Assembly (NCBI GenBank): GCA_025062325.1
Contig: JANXAL010000022.1
Location: 1-64,000 of the forward strand
DNA: 64,000 bases
DNA from: Roseiflexus sp.
GTDB lineage: Bacteria > Chloroflexota > Chloroflexia > Chloroflexales > Roseiflexaceae
Reading direction: 5' to 3'
In this document: positions 50,489 to 59,636 of the stretch, one piece after another
Layout: each line of letters begins with the position of its first letter
Position numbering within the stretch: position 1 is the first letter of the stretch
The notes under the pieces: model-generated
Told to the model about the DNA's origin: nothing
The model's database searches: none
The model's input: only the letters and a program-made list of their open reading frames with translations
Program-made: the position numbers and the translations under genes

Positions 50489-52036
50489 TCACCGCTTCTC
50501 CGGCAGGAGCGTATAATCGGGGAAGTTGCCGTACAACCGCTCGCCAGGAGGACCGACGGTGACCGCCTGCACCAGATATTGGCCGCCAACGAAACACCCT
50601 TTCCAGCTTTGACCGATGCCGCCGAACACCTCGTCCCGGTCGCCGCGCGAGCGGATAGCGTTGATGCCGACCTTAAAGGCGCGCACTTCAGCGGCGATCT
50701 GCTGCGCCAGACGTTCATTGTCGCAGGCGACCGATGCGACAAGACACCCATTCGAAATATTCATCTCGGCAATCAATTCTTCGACGCTATCCACCACCAC
50801 AATGGTATCGACCGGACCGAACGGCTCATTGTGGTAGAGCCGCGCATTGCGCGGAACATTCAGCAGCGAGACGGGCGCCATGTAGGCGGAAATATCCTGA
50901 TTGGGCAAGAATTCCTCATCGCAGAGCGTTCCCTGATACAGGCTGATAGCGCCGCCGCCGATTGCCTCGCTGATCAGCACCTGCAGCTCATCGACTTTGC
51001 GACTGTTGATCAACGGTCCGAAGTCGAGGACCGGCAGTGGCGCCTCCGGATGATCAACCAGCATCGGGTTGCCGATCCGCAACGACTTGAGCATCGGCAG
51101 ATACATGTCGAGAAACTGCGGGAACAGTTGACGTTGCACCACGAAGCGCACATAGGCGGTACAACGCTGTTTGCCGTAATCGAAGCCTCGTCGCAATTGT
51201 TTCGCCAGCAGATCCCACTGGCTGAACTGCCAGACGCCGTAGGCATTGATGCCTTCCATTTCAAGCATGTAGCGCTTCTCGCGATCATAGAGGCTGGCAG
51301 CAATGTCGCGCCCATTGGTTTTGCCGCCAACGAACGCCAGACATGCAACCTCCGGTCCGCGCACGAGCGCTTCGGAGAGCCGACCGCCAGAGCCGCTCAC
51401 CAGGGAGACTGGCAGACCACAGCGCCGCGCCAGCGCCAGCGACACCGTCAGCGCGAACAGTCCGCCATCGCTGGGAGTTTTGGCAATGACCGGGTTGCCT
51501 GCCAGCGTCTGCACCAGCATCGCGTGGACGAGCACCGACAACGGGTAGTTCCACGAGGCAATGTTCGAGATCAGGCCCAGCGGCTTACGTCCTGCCATCA
51601 TCGCTGGAATCTGCTCGACATACCATTCGACGCCGCTGATGCAGCGATCAACATCGGTCATTGCTTGCGCGTAAGGCTTTCCAATCTCCCACATCAGCAA
51701 CCGACCGATGAGTTCGCGGTGCTGGCGCAGCATACGAACGCAGGCATCGACGCGCCGCTGGCGTTCGGAGAGATCGGTCGTAGACCACGCGCCGAACTCG
51801 GCCGCAGCGGCGGCGACTGCGCGACGGGCGGTATCCAGATCGATCATCGGATAATTGCCGAGGATCGTCCCATCGACAGGCGACAGAAATGGCTTTGGAT
51901 GGCCCGGGAACCCCCACTCGCCGTTGATCAGGTTGAGCGGATTTCCATCCTCATCAAACGCCTCAGGAACGATGGTCTTTGCCTGCTCGAGCAGGCGAGG
52001 CCATTCCATTCCAGGTGCTATAATCTTGTGTTTCAT
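50489..52036 (-). CDS. Aldehyde dehydrogenase family protein
   Basis: A 515-residue NAD(P)-dependent aldehyde dehydrogenase. The catalytic Cys292 is in GKQRCTAYVR and the general base Glu259 in MLEMEG; cofactor-binding WNYPLSVLVHAMLVQTLAG and AKTPSDGG are also seen. It would oxidise an aldehyde to an acid. In this cluster the obvious aldehydes are malonate semialdehyde (an Mcr intermediate) and succinate semialdehyde, but substrate is inference. The start at 52036 is chosen because the upstream part of the frame codes for a long palindrome; no strong ribosome site is seen. It follows accC after the hairpin at 52056-52091. Confidence 0.88.
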   Translation of the reverse strand: MKHKIIAPGMEWPRLLEQAKTIVPEAFDEDGNPLNLINGEWGFPGHPKPFLSPVDGTILGNYPMIDLDTARRAVAAAAAEFGAWSTTDLSERQRRVDACVRMLRQHRELIGRLLMWEIGKPYAQAMTDVDRCISGVEWYVEQIPAMMAGRKPLGLISNIASWNYPLSVLVHAMLVQTLAGNPVIAKTPSDGGLFALTVSLALARRCGLPVSLVSGSGGRLSEALVRGPEVACLAFVGGKTNGRDIAASLYDREKRYMLEMEGINAYGVWQFSQWDLLAKQLRRGFDYGKQRCTAYVRFVVQRQLFPQFLDMYLPMLKSLRIGNPMLVDHPEAPLPVLDFGPLINSRKVDELQVLISEAIGGGAISLYQGTLCDEEFLPNQDISAYMAPVSLLNVPRNARLYHNEPFGPVDTIVVVDSVEELIAEMNISNGCLVASVACDNERLAQQIAAEVRAFKVGINAIRSRGDRDEVFGGIGQSWKGCFVGGQYLVQAVTVGPPGERLYGNFPDYTLLPEKR

Positions 52037-52055
52037 AACTGTCTTCGCCGAAATG

Positions 52056-52091
52056 ACATTTGAGGGCGCAGGTTCCTGCGCCCTCAAATGT
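52056..52091. promoter_or_regulatory. Near-perfect 17-bp palindrome between accC and the aldehyde dehydrogenase
   Basis: ACATTTGAGGGCGCAGG and CCTGCGCCCTCAAATGT flank two T bases. No T-run follows in the direction of transcription. It may be a terminator, RNA-processing site or DNA-binding site. Confidence 0.7.
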
Positions 52092-52116
52092 GATGCGCAG
52101 TTTTTCAGGAACCCGT

Positions 52117-53481
52117 CTACTCCAGTTTACTCTCCTTGATACGCTGGACCAGATCGGGAACGTAGCGCGTCGAGATCCGTCCTTCGCGGAACGGCGGATC
52201 TTCGAGCATTGCCAGCATAAACGGGATGGTTGTATGGATGCCGGTGATGACGAACTCACGCAATGCACGTTCGAGGCGGGCAAGCGCCTCTTCCCGATCA
52301 GCGCCCCAGACGATCAACTTCGCCAGGAGCGAGTCATAGTACCCTGGCGGCGAATACCCGGCATAGAGATGCGAATCGACGCGCACCCCCGGTCCGCCGG
52401 GAGGCAGGTAGTACTCGATCTCACCGCTCGACGGCATGAAATCGCGATCCGGATCTTCGGCATTGATCCGCGCTTCAATGGCGTGCCCGCGCATGACCAC
52501 GTCCGACTGCTGGATCGTCAGCGGTTCGCCTGCCGCGATGCGTAACTGCCACTTGACCAGGTCAATGCCGGTGACCATTTCCGTGACCGGGTGCTCGACC
52601 TGGATGCGGGTATTCATCTCAATGAAATAGAAGTTGCCGTCGGGATCGAGCAAGAACTCCATGGTTCCTGCATTGACGTAGTTGATCGCGCGCACGCCCT
52701 TGAGCGCCGCTTCACCCATGCGCGCCCGCAGATCGGGATCGACGGCTGGCGATGGCGCTTCTTCGACGATCTTCTGATGGCGGCGCTGCGACGAACAATC
52801 ACGTTCGCCCAGATGAATCGCATGGCCGTACTGGTCTGCCAGCACCTGGATCTCAACATGCCGCACCTGCGGCAGGTATTTTTCCATCAGCAGCGCGCCG
52901 TTGCCGAACGCCGCCTCAGCTTCGGCTTTCGACGTAGGATACGCCTTGATCAACTCAGTCTCATTCTGGGCGACGCGCATACCACGCCCGCCGCCGCCGC
53001 CGGATGGCTTGAGGAGCACTGGATAGCCAATCTGCCGCGCGACTTCAACCGCTTCTTCAACATTGCGCAATTCACCGCGCGAACCCGGCACGGTGGGCAC
53101 GCCAGCATCGCGCATGGTCTTTCTGCCCAGCGCCTTGTCTCCCATCATCCGGATGGCTTTCGCGTCGGGACCGATGAACTTCAGTTTGTATTCGGCGCAG
53201 ATCTCGGCAAAGTATGGATTCTCCGAAAGGAAGCCGTAACCGGGATGAATGGCTTCGCATCCGGTCATCAGCGCCGCGCTGATCAACGCCGAGGGATTGA
53301 GATACGATTTTGCCGACGCCGCAGGACCGATGCAGACGGCTTCATCAGCCAGGCGCACTGCCAGCGAGTATTTGTCGGCTTCGCTATACGCCACGACCGC
53401 TCGCACGCCAAGTTCGTGACAGGCGCGAACGATGCGAACTGCGATTTCGCCACGGTTGGCGATGAGCACTTTCTTGAACAT
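52117..53481 (-). CDS. accC: Acetyl-CoA carboxylase, biotin carboxylase subunit
   Basis: A 454-residue biotin carboxylase that uses ATP and bicarbonate to carboxylate biotin on AccB. The ATP-grasp core is clear: MFKKVLIANRGEIAVRI opening, Lys116 and Lys158, the Gly-rich lid GGGGGRGM (161-168), HLGERDCS and FIEMNTRIQVEHPVTE. The start at 53481 is the standard family start; a longer frame would add 13 residues with no support. It lies between pcs and an aldehyde dehydrogenase in the cluster that also contains accA, so it feeds malonyl-CoA into the 3-hydroxypropionate pathway. AccB and AccD are not in the window. It could also serve propionyl-CoA carboxylase. Confidence 0.95.
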   Translation of the reverse strand: MFKKVLIANRGEIAVRIVRACHELGVRAVVAYSEADKYSLAVRLADEAVCIGPAASAKSYLNPSALISAALMTGCEAIHPGYGFLSENPYFAEICAEYKLKFIGPDAKAIRMMGDKALGRKTMRDAGVPTVPGSRGELRNVEEAVEVARQIGYPVLLKPSGGGGGRGMRVAQNETELIKAYPTSKAEAEAAFGNGALLMEKYLPQVRHVEIQVLADQYGHAIHLGERDCSSQRRHQKIVEEAPSPAVDPDLRARMGEAALKGVRAINYVNAGTMEFLLDPDGNFYFIEMNTRIQVEHPVTEMVTGIDLVKWQLRIAAGEPLTIQQSDVVMRGHAIEARINAEDPDRDFMPSSGEIEYYLPPGGPGVRVDSHLYAGYSPPGYYDSLLAKLIVWGADREEALARLERALREFVITGIHTTIPFMLAMLEDPPFREGRISTRYVPDLVQRIKESKLE

Positions 53482-53520
53482 GGTTCGCGGGCTTTCTGTC
53501 GAAACAGATGCCTTTCCCAT

Positions 53521-53853
53521 TCCATTTAGGGCAAGAGTTGGGAGGTAGGGTTAAGATGTTGCACCCTTACCCCTGACCTCTCTTGCCCCTTGCCTCTTGC
53601 CGCTCTACCGTCAGCAAAGAGAGAAATATCAAGGGCTTGCCGTCATTACGAGTCGGATCCCGTCATACCATGAGAGAAGCGGTAGCCAGGGCGCCCTGAT
53701 GAAAACGAGCAACGCAACACAGGGTTTCGCCGGAACCGCCTCTCTCGCCTCCCTTGCACGCCGCAAGGATTGCTGCTACTGAGGCCCGAGGCCAGAACCG
53801 CCTCTCCCGCCTCTTGCCTCTCTTGCCTCTCGTCTCTTGCCTGTGGCAACCGA
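53521..53853. repeat. Gene-free 333-bp region with CTCTTGCC-type repeats and a partial family A copy
   Basis: Between pcs and accC. CTCTTGCCCCTTGCCTC-type words occur near 53580 and 53810, with the module CCGCTCTACCGTCAGCAAAG that matches 26980-27010. Bases about 53685-53735 look like a half copy of family A (GGGCGCCCTGATGAAAACG, GCAACGCAACACAGGG). No promoter is obvious, so accC may be read from pcs or from a site within this stretch. Confidence 0.55.
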
Positions 53854-56800
53854 TTATACCCGATGTTCCTGATTCTGGAGCATCTCAGACCACGCCTCGT
53901 ACAGCTCGTCCTTATCCTTGAGGCCAGGGCGCGGCAGAGCATGGTTGACGACATAGGTTGCGCCCTGATGGCGGTTCTCCCACATCGCCTGGTGCGCCTG
54001 CGGGAGTTCGTGCCACTGCACGAGCGTCGGTTCGGTGATGCTCAACAGACCAGCACTGATCTCATCGTTCAAGCGCACGATCTCGTAGGCGTTCGAGAGG
54101 TGCGTGCCCCAGATATTTGCCGTCGGCATGTAGATCCGGCGCTGGCGCATCCAGACCTGCGGAGCGAAGAACGAGTAGCGTCGTCCGTCCATGTTCTCGA
54201 AGTAAACGACGCGACCCGTGAACGGCTTGATCAGCATGACGCTCACTGCCAGCGTATCGTGCCCGGCGCGCTCGATGATCAGATCGGGATACCCGCGCGG
54301 GTTGTCGTTGCTGCGCAGGAATTGCCCGACCGCCGTGCCCAGCGGCTTGAACGTCAGGTCGTTGAAGCGCCGCACCGCCGCTTTGAACGCATTGATATCG
54401 CTCCGTGCATCGGGCAGCGACGGCATGGTTTCGGGCCACTCGAACTCATCACCGTAGCGGCGCTGCAACTCCTCCAGGCTTACAACGCCTTTCAGCGCTG
54501 CACCGAAGCCAAGGCTGAGTACGAATTCACGCTGCGCATCGGTGTAGGTCACAACCACGATCCGCGCACCCATCGCGCGCGCCGACTCGATCGCCTCCAG
54601 GCCAACCTGATCGACAAGGGTGACGCGGCGCTCCAGCGTATCCGGCGTAACACCCGACTCATACCCCTCATCGCCCAGGTACGACCGGTCATCGACGCCA
54701 TAGTAGATCATCACAGCCTCACCAGCGCGCAGCCCTGCCCGCCGCAGCATCTCCGCCGGATCGGCAGCGCCCGGCTTGCCAAGGAAGGTGAAATGGTAGC
54801 CGCTCGATGCGCCGTAGAACGTCAGAGTCGGAATATGACCGTCGTGCGGCTCGCCAAGCAACTGGAAACTGCGCGGGAACGCCGTCTCACCGGCGTGCGA
54901 TACGACGTAGTCCGCCAGATGCCCATTGTTCTGCGCGCGGAAGTCGTCGAGCAGCGGACGACCGGCGGCTTCCCATTCCGCCCATTTCGACGGGTCTTCC
55001 GGCACGCGAGTGAAGATGCCAGCATAGCGCGGATCGCGGCGGTTGATGACGCCAATCGCGCCAGCGGCGCGCACAACCGCAGCACGCTCCTGCGAACTGA
55101 CCATACCGGTGACGTACAACCCGTTGCGCGCTGCTGAACGTGTTGCATCGAGACCGGTGCCGGTTGCGGCGCCCTCGACAAAGATGCGGCGACCGGGCTG
55201 AATCTTGAGCGTGGTAAACAATGCGCGATAGATGGTGCCCAGAGTCAGCATGTACGACCCAGCCGCCTCGAGCGTCAGATCAGGCAACACCGGGAAGCAC
55301 TGCGGCGCCTGCGCCACCATGAACTGCTGGTGCGACGCATCTGGCGTGTTGTACCCCTGAATGACAAAGTCCGCCGCCATCGGGTCGAGGCCGACCAGCG
55401 GCGACAGGAGATCATTCTGCCCGGAATAGATCGATACCAGGTCGCCGACCTTCAACCGCCCTTCGCGTTTGACCTCCTCGCCGACGGCGACAATTAACCC
55501 CACGCCTCCAGAGCCAGTCACATGCCAGTCGCGATCATGCTCGTCGAACAAACTGACCGGAATGCCGGTGATCGCCCAGATGTCGTTGAAGTTGACCTCC
55601 GATGCCAGGATGTAGAGTAGAACCTCGTTGGGACCGGGCTTCTCAACCGGGATGATGATCTGCTTTTCCGCCTTGATCGGGTCGCCGTGGAGTGGTGCGC
55701 CGGTGACTTCATCACGCACGGCCGCCATCGCATACTGCGCCACAGGAATCGGCGTGACGCCAGGGAAGAACGGCGTGCCAATCGGCAGGAGCATCCCAGC
55801 GTCGATCAGACGCTTCTCCTCTTCAGGCGTCAGATGGATGCGACGGCGCGTTGGCAACGGCGCACTGCGCTTGTCCAGGAAGTCTTGGATCCCGGCTTTG
55901 CCTTCATCAGGAGCGACGACCGCTTCGGCAAACAGGCGCGCTTCGCGCTCCAGGCCTGCTAGCATGCCTTTCGTGAAGCCGGTGCGCAACGCATCGATGA
56001 TCCGCTCAATCGCTTTGGAGCGACCTGCCCACTGCGCCTGATTGGTAAGGCGCGTAATTAGCGGATTTTGCAGCGCTTTCTCGAGCAGTTCCGCCATCGC
56101 CGGATCGGGCGCCTCCCATTGCGCGGTCAACTGGCGGCGCAACGCATAGGCTTCGGGCAGGGAGGGCCACAAGCTCTCGCCCACAGTTGCCGGGTCGTGG
56201 AACGGCACGAAGAAGGTCATCGGGTCGTCCGAAGTATCAGGAACGACGCGCAGTTCAACCGGTTTCCTCTCGATCGGTTGTCCGTCGCCCGCAGCCAGGA
56301 TCATCTCGCGCGCCATCCGGGTAGCGAGAGTGAGCGCATCCTCAGGGCTACGCGCCACCCTATCGACCAGCCCAATCTCATAAGCGCGCTCCGCGTTCAA
56401 GGTGCGTCCGCCCATAATAATCATCAGCGCCTTGAGGAACCCCGGCTCGCCGCGGCGACTGTAGAGCAGGCGCGGCAGACGCTGCGTACCGCCGTATCCT
56501 GGCAGCAACCGCAGATTAATCTCCGGTTGACCGAATTCAGCGTGCGGATCGGCGACGCGATAGTGACAGGCCAGTGCGAATTCCATGCCGCCGCCGAGCG
56601 CCACGCCATTGATCGCCGCAATGCACGGCTTATTCATGGTTTCAATCTTGCGGAACGCCAGGTGCGCATTGTTTGGCAGCGCCATCGCGTCCTCGACCGT
56701 ATGCATCTCTTCGAGCATCTGTTTGATATCGGCGCCTGCCACAAAACTCTTCGTGCCCTCGCCGGTAAAGACGACAGCCGCCACGTCCTCGCGTCGCGCC

Positions 56801-59607
56801 AGGTGATCGACGATCGTATTCAGTTCGTCGAGAGCGCGCTCGTTGAGCGCATTGACCGGCGGGTTAGTAACAGTCACGATTGCAATGCGCTGCGTGAGCG
56901 TCTTCTGATCTGCTGCAACACGACCATCGCCAGACGGCATCCGCCGCTCCTGCACCGCATGGTACTCGATGCGGAAGTAGCGGTAACGCTCGAAGATGCG
57001 CTGCTCTTCCGCCATGCGCTGCTTGCGTTTCCATGCCTCGATCTTCTCGGCAATCTCCTTCAGCGACTCGGGGTTGCGCAGCGTAGTAGTGTCGCCCAGC
57101 GGCTCATCGAGCATCAGGTTGCGCAGGAAGCGCCGCATATATTTGCCGGAGCGCGTCTCCGGGAAAGCGCTGACCTCGATGTAGTCCTCCGGCACGCTCA
57201 CGGCGCCCTTCTCGCTGCGCACGAGTTCGTTGAGGCGGCGGCGATCTTCGGCGGTCAACTTGCGCCCCGGCGCAGTCAGAATGAACGCCACCGGCGTTAA
57301 TCCTTTCTCGCGGTGCGGCGCGCCAACTACAATGCAGTTGCCGACTGGCGAGTCCGGCGTGATGATCTTGTCGCGCAGAATGGCGCCCTCGATCTCCTCG
57401 GTACCCATGCGGTGCCCCGACACGTTGATCACATCGTCGGAGCGACCGTGCAGCGTGAAGGAACCATCGGGGTACTTCATGGCGAAGTCACCCTGGATGT
57501 AGCCCCACTCGCCGTTGGGACCGCGCCGCCAGTAGGTCTTGATGAACCGCTCGGCATCGCCGCGCCAGCGAGGAGCAGCCGCGCCATTGCCGCTTTGCAA
57601 GGCAGCGACCCATGCCTCGAATCCCTTGACATCGCCCCAGACGGTGCGCGTCAGATAGGGGTAAGGCGCCGTAATAACGATTTCACCCTTCTCCTCGTAG
57701 TCGGCAACGCGGTACCGTGGCGCTTCGGCGCCAGTTCCATCGCGGTCGCCGCTTTCAAGCACCCAGACATCGCCCACCACCCAGGGTAGCGGATAGGTAT
57801 GCGCGTCGGGGCGGAGCGGGAAATCTTCATTGCCGTAGAAGTGGGTCCAGACGATGCCGCCATGCTCGGTCGCCCAGTACGAGTTGATATACTGCGGCGA
57901 CATCAGTTCCATGCCAAACTGCTGCACCGCAGGGCTAACCGGCTCAGCGCAGAAAGTGCAGACGCGCAGTGACGACATATCGTACTGGCGCGCATCCGCC
58001 GTATTCTGCGGATCGGCCATCACCGTCTTAAGGAAGGTCACGCCAGCTTTGAAGATGCGCACCTTGTATCGCTCGATAATGCTGGCGAAACGTCCGGCGG
58101 AGGGGAAGACCGGCGAGCCTTCGGTAATGATACCGGTGCAGCGCGTCGTCAGCGTGGCGCAGATCATATAACTTTGCCCCGTGATCCAGCCAGGGTCGGC
58201 GACGACATAGATCGTATCGCCCGGTTCGGCATCGAAGCTGACCTTCATCGTGTGCGCGACGCCAGCGACATACCCGCCGTGGACGTGGACCACGCCCTTA
58301 GGCTTGCCGGTGCTGCCCGAGGTGTAGATGATGAACAACGGAAATTCTGCATCAACCGGTTCGGCACGGCTGGTGGCATAGAGCGCTTTCACGAACTGAT
58401 CGATCGGCAGGTTGAGCAGTTCTTCTTCACTATGGACCTCGATGCCAGCAGCGCGTGCATTCGCCAGAATGGTCTCCAGCGCCTTGGCGGTCAACTCATG
58501 GCTCCAGCGGTCGCGTTCCGGTCGCCACAGAATATCCTGGCCTGTATGACGCACAACAATGACCGCATCGACGCGCGGCGGGGTGTTGACCAGCGCCTGC
58601 GCGACGGCAGTGCGGATGCGCGACTGCACCAGCGCATCAACGCCAGTCAGGCCCTCGATAGCGCGCCCGACGGCGCGCATCGCGTCGCTGCGCTCAATCG
58701 TGATCTCATCTTTGAGCGCCTCACGCACCTGCTTCAGAATATTCTCGATCTGATCCGGCGCCAGCAGCGCCGCGCCCGGCACAGGCGAGCCCTCGCCACC
58801 GCTCAGCACCGTCCTGATGATATCCAGCGCCGTCTCGACCGGTACGAACTTATCGAGCGCCTGATCGGTATACTGCTCTTTGTATGGAACGACCTGTGCA
58901 TTACGATAAGCGCCATCGCTCGTGATCACCAGCCGCGCGCCGGCGTTGTGAATGCGATCGCTCAGGGTCTTGTCGGAGAAGCCGCCGAATACCGGCGTAT
59001 AAATGATGCCCAGGCGCTTGGCAGCTTCAGTGTAGTAGATCTGCTCCATGATGTTGGGCATGTTCAGAGCGATGCGATCGCCCATCTTCAGCCCCAGGTC
59101 ACGGAGCACCTGCGCCGCCTTGACCACTTCGAGCATCAGTTGCTTGCGCGTTACTGCGAAGCTGACGACCGGACCGCCACGCCCATTGTTGAGCGACGAG
59201 TCCCAGCGGTCACCCTCGAAATAGAATGCTACTTCGTCGCCATAACCGTTCAACACGTGGCGGTCCACCTCGTTGAAGCAGGCGTTTGTCAACCCGCCCT
59301 CGAACCAGCGATAGAAGGGCGGATCATCGCCGTTGAAGGCACGCTGCCACGGTTCATGATCCGGTCCGTAAGGCACATCGACCGGCGCGCCATCGCTGTG
59401 GCGGAGTCCTTTCCAGCGCCTATCCTCTTCATCCCAAGTAATCCAGGCGCCAAGGTTACGGTCGTACCAGTGAATGGCGCTGCGAGCGATCGCGCCATGG
59501 AACGCGCCCGGATTGGTGAGCGCAGCCTGGCGCTGCGCCTCCCAATCGGCGCGGGTGCGCACGGGGTTGGTGCGCGGCGGACGAAGAGCAGACTCAATGG
59601 TGGTCAT
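53854..59607 (-). CDS. pcs: Propionyl-CoA synthase (trifunctional)
   Basis: A 1917-residue fusion that converts 3-hydroxypropionate, ATP, CoA and NADPH to propionyl-CoA. An acyl-CoA synthetase domain (about 1-870) has TSGSTGKPKG (429-438) and the catalytic Lys822 in RSGKYMRRF. An enoyl-CoA hydratase domain (about 885-1200) has both catalytic glutamates, Glu1009 (GGGMEFA) and Glu1029 (GQPEI), 20 residues apart as in crotonase. A reductase domain (about 1250-1917) of the MDR type resembles crotonyl-CoA carboxylase/reductase. The intermediates are channelled inside such synthases. It is slightly longer than the Chloroflexus protein (1822). It lies just downstream of mcr (29 bp). Confidence 0.97.
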   Translation of the reverse strand: MTTIESALRPPRTNPVRTRADWEAQRQAALTNPGAFHGAIARSAIHWYDRNLGAWITWDEEDRRWKGLRHSDGAPVDVPYGPDHEPWQRAFNGDDPPFYRWFEGGLTNACFNEVDRHVLNGYGDEVAFYFEGDRWDSSLNNGRGGPVVSFAVTRKQLMLEVVKAAQVLRDLGLKMGDRIALNMPNIMEQIYYTEAAKRLGIIYTPVFGGFSDKTLSDRIHNAGARLVITSDGAYRNAQVVPYKEQYTDQALDKFVPVETALDIIRTVLSGGEGSPVPGAALLAPDQIENILKQVREALKDEITIERSDAMRAVGRAIEGLTGVDALVQSRIRTAVAQALVNTPPRVDAVIVVRHTGQDILWRPERDRWSHELTAKALETILANARAAGIEVHSEEELLNLPIDQFVKALYATSRAEPVDAEFPLFIIYTSGSTGKPKGVVHVHGGYVAGVAHTMKVSFDAEPGDTIYVVADPGWITGQSYMICATLTTRCTGIITEGSPVFPSAGRFASIIERYKVRIFKAGVTFLKTVMADPQNTADARQYDMSSLRVCTFCAEPVSPAVQQFGMELMSPQYINSYWATEHGGIVWTHFYGNEDFPLRPDAHTYPLPWVVGDVWVLESGDRDGTGAEAPRYRVADYEEKGEIVITAPYPYLTRTVWGDVKGFEAWVAALQSGNGAAAPRWRGDAERFIKTYWRRGPNGEWGYIQGDFAMKYPDGSFTLHGRSDDVINVSGHRMGTEEIEGAILRDKIITPDSPVGNCIVVGAPHREKGLTPVAFILTAPGRKLTAEDRRRLNELVRSEKGAVSVPEDYIEVSAFPETRSGKYMRRFLRNLMLDEPLGDTTTLRNPESLKEIAEKIEAWKRKQRMAEEQRIFERYRYFRIEYHAVQERRMPSGDGRVAADQKTLTQRIAIVTVTNPPVNALNERALDELNTIVDHLARREDVAAVVFTGEGTKSFVAGADIKQMLEEMHTVEDAMALPNNAHLAFRKIETMNKPCIAAINGVALGGGMEFALACHYRVADPHAEFGQPEINLRLLPGYGGTQRLPRLLYSRRGEPGFLKALMIIMGGRTLNAERAYEIGLVDRVARSPEDALTLATRMAREMILAAGDGQPIERKPVELRVVPDTSDDPMTFFVPFHDPATVGESLWPSLPEAYALRRQLTAQWEAPDPAMAELLEKALQNPLITRLTNQAQWAGRSKAIERIIDALRTGFTKGMLAGLEREARLFAEAVVAPDEGKAGIQDFLDKRSAPLPTRRRIHLTPEEEKRLIDAGMLLPIGTPFFPGVTPIPVAQYAMAAVRDEVTGAPLHGDPIKAEKQIIIPVEKPGPNEVLLYILASEVNFNDIWAITGIPVSLFDEHDRDWHVTGSGGVGLIVAVGEEVKREGRLKVGDLVSIYSGQNDLLSPLVGLDPMAADFVIQGYNTPDASHQQFMVAQAPQCFPVLPDLTLEAAGSYMLTLGTIYRALFTTLKIQPGRRIFVEGAATGTGLDATRSAARNGLYVTGMVSSQERAAVVRAAGAIGVINRRDPRYAGIFTRVPEDPSKWAEWEAAGRPLLDDFRAQNNGHLADYVVSHAGETAFPRSFQLLGEPHDGHIPTLTFYGASSGYHFTFLGKPGAADPAEMLRRAGLRAGEAVMIYYGVDDRSYLGDEGYESGVTPDTLERRVTLVDQVGLEAIESARAMGARIVVVTYTDAQREFVLSLGFGAALKGVVSLEELQRRYGDEFEWPETMPSLPDARSDINAFKAAVRRFNDLTFKPLGTAVGQFLRSNDNPRGYPDLIIERAGHDTLAVSVMLIKPFTGRVVYFENMDGRRYSFFAPQVWMRQRRIYMPTANIWGTHLSNAYEIVRLNDEISAGLLSITEPTLVQWHELPQAHQAMWENRHQGATYVVNHALPRPGLKDKDELYEAWSEMLQNQEHRV

Positions 59608-59636
59608 AGTCCCTTTCTCCTGGACAAGCCCTCTAT

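Noticed and set aside
52591-53529. A 312-residue frame opposite accC
   Set aside because: Shadow of accC; no start signal and no domain.
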